DNA from: JANQPA01 sp964628385 | GTDB taxonomy: Bacteria; Bacteroidota; Bacteroidia; Chitinophagales; Saprospiraceae | Reading direction: 5' to 3' | Length of the DNA stretch: 35,811 bases | NCBI GenBank assembly: GCA_964628385.1 | Contig: CAZVOD010000046.1 | Location: forward strand, 1-35,811 | Part shown: positions 1 to 5,966 of the stretch, piece by piece | Numbering within the stretch: the first letter of the stretch is position 1 | Layout of the letters: each line of letters begins with the position of its first letter | Program-made: the position numbers and the translations under genes | Notes under the pieces: model-generated | Databases searched by the model: none | What the model was told of the DNA's origin: nothing | Seen by the model: only the letters and a program-made list of their open reading frames with translations

Positions 1-557
1 TTGCTGCACAAGCCTTTGCCTTCAACTATAACCCCACATTCTTAAACAACTTCATGATATAGTCGCCTGATAAAAGAAAAAATTGGTGGGTGGTCGGTGT
101 GAAAATTGAATGGTTTCCACCCACCTTTCAGCTTCTCGAGCTAAGAGAAGATGTTCAGATAAATAGTCGTCTTATTCAATTTTCAGCTCTTGATGTTACC
201 AAATCGAGATTAGTCCCATAACTAGTCGCCATCAGGTATTACAAAACTGCTTTTATGACAACTACAAAAGAATATTAGTATTTATAGTGCTAAAGTTTTA
301 ACTCAACTGTTGTAATAAAAGCAAGCACCATGCCAAAAAAGGACTTGCTGCAAGGGATGGAATAGTGGTAAAATTGAATTATTTTTTTCGCAAAGTCACC
401 CAGGTATGTAAAGTTATAGCTGAGGATAAAGGCGAAGCGTTTTTTTTCGTAGCGTAAGCTACGGGAATAAAAAAAGCTGAAGGATTTGATCCATAATATT
501 TTACCCACCAGCAAGAAAGTATATTTTTAAGCAACGTCCATAATAAACTTACTTAAA
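1..557. other. Mostly non-coding left edge
   Basis: No convincing gene is seen. In frame 3, bases 3-62 could be the last 19 codons of a gene entering from the left (ending NNFMI then TAG), but this is too short to support. It is followed by a perfect 9-bp inverted repeat (85-93 / 117-125). A second structure lies at 436-478: a T8 run, CGTAGC-GTAA-GCTACG, then an A7 run, flanked by AGC/GCT. A 74-codon minus-strand frame (290-514) covers it but has low-complexity composition and no family resemblance I recognise. A TATATTTT box at 520-527 could be the -7 element of the next gene, but no good -33 element precedes it. Confidence 0.5.
85..125 (+). terminator. Possible terminator hairpin
   Basis: GGTGGGTGG (85-93) and CCACCCACC (117-125) are perfect complements with a 23-nt loop, followed only by TTT. 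It would fit the end of a plus-strand gene that stops near base 62. The long loop and short T-run make it weak. Confidence 0.35.
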
Positions 558-1010
558 ATGAGAATATTACTAACACTAATTTTTGCTATGACAGCGGCTA
601 TACCTGCTTTCAGCCAGGAGGAAGTCAAAGTTCCTGACGATGTAATGACTACATTTATCAATAAATTCCGCGGTGCCGAAGAAATAGCATGGGAAAAGGA
701 TGGTAAAAACTACGAAGTAGAATTCACCATGGAAGGAGTGACCTATTCTGCTGTATTCGATAAAAAAGGCTTTTGGCTGGAAACCGGAAAAGACGCCGAT
801 GAAAGTGTACTACCTCAAGCTGTAAAAGACCAAATCGCTGCACAATTTGCGGGGTATACTATCGAAGAGGTAGAGGTCGTATCTACCCCCAAAATGCTGG
901 AGGGCTTCGAAGTAGAACTCAAAGGTGAGAAAGATATGATCGAAGCTTTGTTTGATTACAAGGGTGATCTGCTGGAAAAAAGTAAAGAAAAAAACGACGA
1001 TGAAGAATAA
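558..1010 (+). CDS. Secreted PepSY-like (BLIP-fold-like) protein
   Basis: A 150-residue protein with a clear Sec signal peptide (residues 1-19, hydrophobic LLTLIFAMTAAIPAF, then SQ). The mature part is acidic with two similar alternating beta/alpha segments (about 27-75 and 85-140), each with patterns such as WEKDGKNYEVEF and EGFEVELKGEKDMIEALFD. This matches the PepSY-like family common in Bacteroidota, which resembles the beta-lactamase-inhibitor fold. These proteins are periplasmic or surface proteins of unknown role; inhibition or binding of a partner is only inferred from the fold. The C-terminus is very charged (KSKEKNDDEE). The gene is monocistronic: a strong terminator follows at 1054-1103. 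The divergence in style from the BlaI locus downstream, plus the terminator, argues against co-transcription, although the neighbourhood to a BlaI/M56 locus is suggestive. Confidence 0.8.
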   Translation: MRILLTLIFAMTAAIPAFSQEEVKVPDDVMTTFINKFRGAEEIAWEKDGKNYEVEFTMEGVTYSAVFDKKGFWLETGKDADESVLPQAVKDQIAAQFAGYTIEEVEVVSTPKMLEGFEVELKGEKDMIEALFDYKGDLLEKSKEKNDDEE

Positions 1011-1053
1011 TCCATCCATTTGCCTGAAAAGCTGATTTCCCAATTGCCCCCCT

Positions 1054-1103
1054 TCAGGACCGGGTAAAATGTTCAATACCTTTTACCCAGTCCTGATTTT
1101 TTT
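1054..1103 (+). terminator. Rho-independent terminator
   Basis: A 16-bp stem (1054-1069 with 1081-1096, one mismatch) with an 11-nt loop is followed directly by a run of seven T (1097-1103). It ends the transcript of the PepSY-like gene at 1010. Confidence 0.85.
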
Positions 1104-1234
1104 CCCTGAATGCACTCTTCCCCAACGACAAGTTCCCAGCTAGCGCATCCGCATGTAATCTACTTTCTGACTGCAATCTTCTGCCTACTATCTCAGCTCC
1201 GTCCTGCCTGTTTTTCTAGACTTACAACATCTTT

Positions 1235-1252
1235 CTACGATAAAAATCGTAG
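1235..1252. promoter_or_regulatory. BlaI-type operator, copy 1
   Basis: Perfect palindrome CTACGAT-AAAA-ATCGTAG (7-4-7). It lies just upstream of the proposed -33 element of the blaI-like gene. BlaI/MecI repressors bind dyads with TACA/TGTA cores; here the core is TACGAT/ATCGTA. Assignment to this repressor is inferred from position and repetition. Confidence 0.75.
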
Positions 1253-1257
1253 ATAAA

Positions 1258-1289
1258 CTTGCAACTACGATAGAAATCGTACATATTTG
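1258..1289 (+). promoter_or_regulatory. Promoter of the BlaI-M56 operon
   Basis: CTTG (1258-1261), 20 nt, then CATATTTG (1282-1289) fits the Bacteroidota consensus TTTG-N19-20-TAnnTTTG with one mismatch in each box. The start of transcription would be near 1294-1296. Operators 2 and 3 overlap or abut the -7 element and start site, so repressor binding would block it. Confidence 0.6.
1265..1282. promoter_or_regulatory. BlaI-type operator, copy 2
   Basis: CTACGAT-AGAA-ATCGTAC, a 7-4-7 palindrome imperfect only at the outermost pair. It fills the spacer between -33 and -7. Centre-to-centre distance to copy 1 is 30 bp. Confidence 0.75.
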
Positions 1290-1307
1290 CTACGAGTGAA
1301 ATCGTAG
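1290..1307. promoter_or_regulatory. BlaI-type operator, copy 3
   Basis: CTACGAG-TGAA-ATCGTAG, one mismatch from the perfect dyad, with an extra G/C pair outside (1289/1308). It covers the predicted transcription start. Centre-to-centre distance to copy 2 is 25 bp. The start codon of the repressor is 15 bp downstream. Confidence 0.7.
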
Positions 1308-1322
1308 CAAATAAAATTAACT

Positions 1323-1715
1323 ATGAAAGAAAAGGATCAAACAAGCCCGACGCCTTCCGAATTGGCGGTGCTTCAAATCCTGTGGAAAAAGGGCCCTTCC
1401 ACAGTCAAGGAGGTACATCAGAAATTATCAGAAGCCAAAGAAGTAGTTTATACGACTATTTTAAAAACCATGCAGGTTATGGTAGATAAAGGCATGCTGG
1501 AACGGGAGATCAACGGTAGAAAGCATATTTACAAGGCTATCCTTAACGAAGAAGAGACACAGGACAAGTTACTGGATAAATTTTTGAATAAAACTTTTGG
1601 GGGATCCGCTTCCAAGCTCGTAATGAAAGCTCTGGGCAACTACAATGCATCCAGTGAAGAAATTGAAGAGATCAAAAAATTTTTGGAATCCAAGAAAAAT
1701 CCTGACAAAGAATGA
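1323..1715 (+). CDS. BlaI/MecI/CopY-family transcriptional repressor
   Basis: A 130-residue protein of usual family length. Residues 12-80 form the winged helix-turn-helix: LAVLQILWKKGPSTVKEVHQ and VVYTTILKTMQVMVDKGMLE, followed by the wing with HIYKAIL. The C-terminal half (about 85-125) is the helical dimerisation domain. Family members repress their own operon and are removed when the partner M56 membrane protease is activated. Three palindromes at 1235-1307 sit on the promoter, fitting autoregulation. The stop codon overlaps the start of the M56 gene (ATGA, 1712-1715), showing translational coupling as in blaI-blaR1 pairs. There is no sign that beta-lactams are the signal: the partner lacks a penicillin-binding domain and no beta-lactamase is nearby. 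Hence no gene symbol is given. Confidence 0.93.
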   Translation: MKEKDQTSPTPSELAVLQILWKKGPSTVKEVHQKLSEAKEVVYTTILKTMQVMVDKGMLEREINGRKHIYKAILNEEETQDKLLDKFLNKTFGGSASKLVMKALGNYNASSEEIEEIKKFLESKKNPDKE

Positions 1716-3208
1716 ATCAAATAACCAACCTACTCAGTGATCAAGTAGTACATGCCCTCGGCTGGACTTTCATACATAGCCTGTGGCAAGGTGCCCTGCT
1801 GGCCGTTTCTTTGGGCATCATGCTCGTTTTAATGCGCAAATATTCTTCAACAACTCGCTATCGGGTGTCGATAGGTATCATGGCTTTATTTTTTCTTTTA
1901 GGTGTCACTACTTTCACCACATTATATAATAACTACCAAACTACTATTATCGCTGAAACTTCGAAGGTTCAAACCATCATCAAAGTTCCGGAGAATATTT
2001 CCATCAGTGCTGAACACAGTCAAATATCTAAAAGGTTTAATAATAAAAAGAAAATATTAGCTGAGGAAAGTAAATTGTTAGAAAACAAAAATAAAAGTCA
2101 GTCCTGGCTCACTTTCAAAGACTATTTTGATACGCATCTACCATTAGTGGTAACGATTTGGCTACTCGGTATAATGGTGTTACTACTGAGGTTTCTGGGA
2201 AGCATGGCGTATGTACAAAGGCTAAAAAGCTATAAAACTACCCCACTACCAGAGTATTGGCTATTGGCAGCAGAACAACTAGCCGATGCATTAGATATCA
2301 ATGCCAGCATCAACTTCCTGAGTTCCAAAATTGCCATAACACCAATGGCGATAGGAGTACTAAAACCGGCAATTATTTTACCCTCAAAATTATTGACTGG
2401 CTTAACGGAAGAACAAATAGAAGCCATTTTGATACATGAGCTTGCCCATATCAAGCGCAATGACTATTTCATTAACATTCTTCAATCCCTGGTTGAGATT
2501 ATTTTCTTTTATCATCCAGCTGTATGGTGGATCTCCTCTGCTATTAGAAATGAAAGAGAAAACTGCTGCGATGATATTACCATAACAATGACGGGTGAGG
2601 CTTATGATTACGCCAGTACACTGGTGATGCTTGAAGAGGAAAGAAAAAGAGCGATCATTCCCAGCCTGGCCATGGCTTTCTTTGGACCAAAGTACAGCTT
2701 TAAAAATCGCATCCAGCGCCTATTTGAAAGCCCTAATACTTTTGCTGATTTTAAGGAGGGATTTACCACTGCTTTCATTATTGTGGGAGGCTTACTGGCG
2801 TTGTCTTACAACGCCTGGGGTGCCCAAAACTTTATTGAAGACCAAACAAAAAATATTTCCCAACGGGTAATTGACCTTTTTGATCAAAATAAAATTGCAT
2901 CTACCGCTGAAGGCCAGGAAAAAACGATTGACCTTGTAGCCAAAACTCAGCTGGAAAATGGCGATCAGATAGAATTCACCTTTCGTTCTAATTCAAAATC
3001 AAATCAGCAGACTGATAATGAGGACCTCAAGCTGATGTTGGAAGCCATTGAAGCAGGGCAGCAAGACAAGGTAGAAGATTTGTTGGAACAAGGACTTTCT
3101 CCGAATGCTCAAACTGACAATGGTTGGACGCCTTTATTGCAGGCTATAGAATACGAGCGGGTAGCAATAGTCAGGTTGCTCCTTGAAAAAGGGGCCCGGG
3201 TAAATTAA
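1712..3208 (+). CDS. M56 (BlaR1-like) membrane metallopeptidase, start of an ankyrin fusion
   Basis: A 498-residue product. Transmembrane segments are visible at about 17-41, 53-73 and 143-168. The cytosolic gluzincin domain follows, with HELAH at 242-246 (zinc ligands H242, H246; catalytic E243) and the third-ligand region NERENCCDD (280-288). A fourth membrane segment lies at about 351-369. Then, instead of the penicillin-binding sensor of BlaR1, there is a linker and two ankyrin repeats (about 435-498, with GWTPLLQAIEYE). By analogy to BlaR1, everything after TM4 should be outside the cytoplasm, so the ankyrin part may be a periplasmic sensor; this is inference. The frame ends at a TAA (3206-3208) in the middle of an ankyrin repeat. 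The same frame continues open for another 2.6 kb of ankyrin repeats, so this is probably the 5' part of a larger, interrupted gene. Confidence 0.88.
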   Translation: MNQITNLLSDQVVHALGWTFIHSLWQGALLAVSLGIMLVLMRKYSSTTRYRVSIGIMALFFLLGVTTFTTLYNNYQTTIIAETSKVQTIIKVPENISISAEHSQISKRFNNKKKILAEESKLLENKNKSQSWLTFKDYFDTHLPLVVTIWLLGIMVLLLRFLGSMAYVQRLKSYKTTPLPEYWLLAAEQLADALDINASINFLSSKIAITPMAIGVLKPAIILPSKLLTGLTEEQIEAILIHELAHIKRNDYFINILQSLVEIIFFYHPAVWWISSAIRNERENCCDDITITMTGEAYDYASTLVMLEEERKRAIIPSLAMAFFGPKYSFKNRIQRLFESPNTFADFKEGFTTAFIIVGGLLALSYNAWGAQNFIEDQTKNISQRVIDLFDQNKIASTAEGQEKTIDLVAKTQLENGDQIEFTFRSNSKSNQQTDNEDLKLMLEAIEAGQQDKVEDLLEQGLSPNAQTDNGWTPLLQAIEYERVAIVRLLLEKGARVN

Positions 3209-3235
3209 AAAAACAACAAAGGCTGGTCCCCGCTA

Positions 3236-4993
3236 ATGGAAGCGATTGATGAAGGTAATTATGCCATAACTGCACTGCTGATTGATGCCGGAGCAGATAT
3301 TCACAGCCAGCAACCGAACTCTACCCCCCTGGTGGAAGCAATAAACGAAAGGATGATTGATATCGTCAGACTTTTAATCAATAAAGGTGTGGACATCAAT
3401 GCCACAAATAGCAAAGGTTGGAGCGCTTTATTTGAGGCCATAAATGAAGGGGAGTTGGCCATTTTCAATTTATTAATCGAGAAAGGCGCGAATCTAGAAC
3501 AGACTTGCTATAGTGGTCATACCCTTATTATGGAAGCTATTCAGGAAGGGCAATTGGAGATGTTCAAAATTTTGGTCGACAAAGGGGCCGATCTTGAGCG
3601 CCCACAACCGGTAAGCACGCCGCTAATAGAAGCTGTAGACGAAAATCAGCTGGAAATTGTACAGTTCTTATTGGATGCCGGTATTGACCCTAACCAGGGC
3701 AATAGCAAAGGATGGACGGCGCTGTTTGAAGCCGCCGACGAAGGGCTTTACACCATCGCAGAATTGCTGATAGAAAGAGGAGCTAAAGTCAATATGATCT
3801 ATCAGGAAGGATGGACGCCACTTATGGAAGCCATCAGCTCAGGTAACCTGAATTTGGTGAAATTATTGGTGAAAAATGGTGCCGATTTACATAATCCGCA
3901 GCCTCAATTGACGCCACTATTAGAGGCCATCAATGAAGAGCAATTTAACATTGTGCAGTACCTCATGGAATCAGGTGTCGACCCCAACTATATTTTGGAC
4001 AATGGCTGGACAGCCTTACTGGAAGCCGCCGACGAGGGCAACCAGTCTATAATTGATTTACTCATAGAAAATGGCGCCGACCTGACTTACCAAAATAAAA
4101 ATAACTGGAATGTCTTTCTGGAAGCCATCGATGAGGGGAATTATCAAATCGTTCAGGATCTGATCGAAAAGGGAGCAGATGTAAATGGTACCAATGATGC
4201 TGTAACACCTCTGATAGAAGCTATTGACAATGGTCATTTTAATATTACCAAACTTCTTATAGAAAACGGCGCAGATGTCAATAAAGCACTAGCAAATGGA
4301 TGGACGCCTTTACTGGAAGCCATAGATGAAGGGCAGGAAAGAATTGTAAAGCTTTTAATGGATAATGGTGCAGTTAAAAAACCAGTTTCTACTCAAACTC
4401 AAAATACAAATACTAAAACTGATGAAGGATGGACGCCACTGCTCGAAGCTGTTAACCAGGATAATACTAAAATCGTCAAAATGCTGCTGGCTCAGGGTGC
4501 CTATACCAATACTGAAACTGAAAATGGTAAAACTCCACTACTCATCGCTATAGAAAATAATAATGAAGAAATAGCCTCCAGTCTTCTAAATCATGGAGCT
4601 TATACTAATACTAAAACTGATGAGGGGTGGACGGCCCTACTCGAAGCTGTCACTAAGGATAATACTAAAATCGTCAAAATGTTACTGGCTCAGGGTGCCT
4701 ACACTAATACTGAAACTGAAAATGGTAAAACTCCACTACTCATCGCTATAGAAAATAATAATGAAGAAATAGCCTCCAGTCTTCTAAATCATGGAGCTTA
4801 TACTAATACTAAAACTGATGAGGGGTGGACGGCCCTACTCGAAGCTGTCACTAAGGATAATACTAAAATCGTCAAAATGCTGCTGGCTCAGGGTGCCTAT
4901 ACCAATATTAAAGCTAAAAATGGTAAAACTCCACTACTCATCGCTATAGAAAATAATAATGAAGAAATAGTCTCCAGTCTTCTAAATTATTGA
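3236..4993 (+). CDS. Ankyrin-repeat segment (middle part of the interrupted M56 fusion)
   Basis: 585 codons, almost entirely about 18 ankyrin repeats of roughly 33 residues with the motif (T/S)PLxEAIxxGxxxIVxLLIxxGADxN. There is no signal peptide, no membrane segment and no other domain. The start chosen is the first ATG after the TAA at 3206, but it sits inside an ankyrin repeat (GWSPLMEAIDEG) and has no recognisable start signals, so independent translation is doubtful. It reads in the same frame as the M56 gene upstream and as the ankyrin segment downstream. Negatively charged EAIDEG loops recur. The last five repeats belong to the 198-bp tandem array and are nearly identical at DNA level. 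It ends at TGA (4991-4993), where the parallel repeats have GGA. Confidence 0.7.
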   Translation: MEAIDEGNYAITALLIDAGADIHSQQPNSTPLVEAINERMIDIVRLLINKGVDINATNSKGWSALFEAINEGELAIFNLLIEKGANLEQTCYSGHTLIMEAIQEGQLEMFKILVDKGADLERPQPVSTPLIEAVDENQLEIVQFLLDAGIDPNQGNSKGWTALFEAADEGLYTIAELLIERGAKVNMIYQEGWTPLMEAISSGNLNLVKLLVKNGADLHNPQPQLTPLLEAINEEQFNIVQYLMESGVDPNYILDNGWTALLEAADEGNQSIIDLLIENGADLTYQNKNNWNVFLEAIDEGNYQIVQDLIEKGADVNGTNDAVTPLIEAIDNGHFNITKLLIENGADVNKALANGWTPLLEAIDEGQERIVKLLMDNGAVKKPVSTQTQNTNTKTDEGWTPLLEAVNQDNTKIVKMLLAQGAYTNTETENGKTPLLIAIENNNEEIASSLLNHGAYTNTKTDEGWTALLEAVTKDNTKIVKMLLAQGAYTNTETENGKTPLLIAIENNNEEIASSLLNHGAYTNTKTDEGWTALLEAVTKDNTKIVKMLLAQGAYTNIKAKNGKTPLLIAIENNNEEIVSSLLNY

Positions 4994-5281
4994 GCTTATA
5001 CTAATACTAAAACTGATGAGGGGTGGACGGCCCTACTCGAAGCTGTCACTAAGGATAATACTAAAATCGTCAAAATGCTGCTGGCTCACGATGCCTATAC
5101 CAATACTAAAGCTAAAAATGGTAAAACTCCACTACTCATTGCTGTAGAAAATAATAATGAAGAAATAGTCTCCAGTCTTCTAAATCATGGAGCTTATACT
5201 AATACTAAAACTGATGAAGGATGGACGCGATTGCTCGAAGCTGTTAACCAGGATAATATTGAAATCGTCAAAATGCTGCTA
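4408..5281 (+). repeat. Five-copy 198-bp tandem array (two ankyrin repeats per unit)
   Basis: The string GATGAGGGGTGG or GATGAAGGATGG recurs at exactly 198-bp spacing (TGAG/TGAA at 4423, 4621, 4819, 5017 and 5215). The 66-codon unit encodes two ankyrin repeats (LLEAV..KIVKMLLAQGAYTN and LLIAIENNNEEI..SLLNHGAYTN). Copies 2-4 are almost identical at DNA level, including silent positions, indicating recent expansion; copies 1 and 5 have diverged at the edges. Phase is preserved, so copy-number change keeps the frame. The TGA stop lies at the junction of copies 3 and 4. Confidence 0.9.
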
Positions 5282-5842
5282 AATAGAGGAGCGAATGTAA
5301 ACGAAGGAACAAATAATGGCAGAACGCCTATTTTCGAAGCAATAGAAGCAGGAAATATAGATATGGTTCAACTCCTTTTAAAAGAAGGAGCACGTATTGA
5401 TGTAAGAGCTAAAATGAGATCTGCAAGATTTGTAAAACATGAAGGCGAAATCAAGGTGTATTGGGAAGGAGAAGGTGACTTTAATTATTCTCAAAATCTG
5501 GCGGCTGTTTTTATCGTAGGGGAATACAGTCCACTTATGGAAGCAGTGCAAGAAAACCAGCTAGAAATAGCTGAATTACTTTTGAAAAAAGGTGCAGCAA
5601 TTAATGCTCCACACCCAACAACTTATAAAGAAAGAAAAGAAGACAAAGAACAAATTTGGGATGGATACACAGTCTTGATGGAGGCAGTCAGGCTAAACTA
5701 TCCCGAAATGACCCGACTGTTGATCAGAAATGGTGCTGATATTAACGCCAAAACTAAAAGTGGAAAGGACTTGCTTTACTTTGCTAAACTTAGCGAAGAT
5801 GAAGGCATGATTGAATTCATCCACTCGAAATTGAGCAAGTAA
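5075..5842 (+). CDS. Ankyrin-repeat segment (3' part of the interrupted M56 fusion)
   Basis: 255 codons from the first ATG after the TGA at 4991, which lies inside the ankyrin helix KMLLAHDAYTN, so it is probably not a real start. It contains about six ankyrin repeats. A non-ankyrin insertion (about residues 110-147: RAKMRSARFVKHEGEIKVYW and following) interrupts them between a GARID and a YSPLMEAV repeat. A last capping repeat (DLLYFAKLSEDEGMIEF) ends the protein. The frame is the same as in the two upstream segments. The insert is charged and beta-like and could be a loop that contacts a ligand; that is speculation. The natural C-terminus of the fusion is here, followed by a bidirectional terminator. 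Confidence 0.7.
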   Translation: MLLAHDAYTNTKAKNGKTPLLIAVENNNEEIVSSLLNHGAYTNTKTDEGWTRLLEAVNQDNIEIVKMLLNRGANVNEGTNNGRTPIFEAIEAGNIDMVQLLLKEGARIDVRAKMRSARFVKHEGEIKVYWEGEGDFNYSQNLAAVFIVGEYSPLMEAVQENQLEIAELLLKKGAAINAPHPTTYKERKEDKEQIWDGYTVLMEAVRLNYPEMTRLLIRNGADINAKTKSGKDLLYFAKLSEDEGMIEFIHSKLSK

Positions 5843-5892
5843 GATTAAGAGCATGTCTGGATTTTACCCTTTGGCCTGCAAAGACCCTCTAA

Positions 5893-5929
5893 AAGACGTC
5901 TATTATTCCCTAAAGAAAATAGACGTCTT
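5893..5929. terminator. Bidirectional terminator between convergent genes
   Basis: AAGACGTCTATT (5893-5904) and AATAGACGTCTT (5918-5929) form a perfect 12-bp stem with a 13-nt loop. It lies between the end of the ankyrin frame (5842) and the end of the minus-strand dehydrogenase gene (5967). An outer repeat (5846-5856 with 5942-5952, one mismatch) can extend the structure. Confidence 0.7.
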
Positions 5930-5966
5930 CACTTTTTGCAAACACGCTCTTACTATTCGATAGATT

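Larger units (their letters stand above)
1712..5842 (+). pseudogene. Single M56-ankyrin reading frame broken by two stops
   Basis: Bases 1712-5842 are one reading frame of 1377 codons, including TAA at 3206-3208 and TGA at 4991-4993. Ankyrin periodicity (about 33 residues) continues across both stops with no shift: GARVN-stop-KNNKGW and LLNY-stop-AYTNT. In the sister repeats, the second site reads LLNHGAYTNT, with GGA in place of TGA. The simplest reading is a recently inactivated gene of about 27 ankyrin repeats. Sequencing error, or stop readthrough, cannot be excluded from sequence alone. TAA, TGA and TAG all act as normal stops elsewhere in the window, so a changed genetic code is unlikely. 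Confidence 0.65.

Noticed and set aside
290..514. 74-codon minus-strand frame
   Set aside because: Low-complexity composition, crosses the T-run/A-run hairpin, no family resemblance and no start or promoter signals.
1323..3208. Calling the pair blaI-blaR1 of a beta-lactam resistance system
   Set aside because: The M56 protein lacks a penicillin-binding domain and there is no beta-lactamase or PBP2a-like gene in the window.
4408..5281. CRISPR array
   Set aside because: The repeats are 198 bp, contiguous and protein coding in one frame, without spacers.
3206..5842. A recoded genetic code or selenocysteine at the in-frame TGA
   Set aside because: TGA and TAA end many other genes here normally (for example 1715, 11227, 12961). 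The TGA replaces a glycine codon and has no following SECIS-like context that I can see; nonsense mutation or error is simpler.
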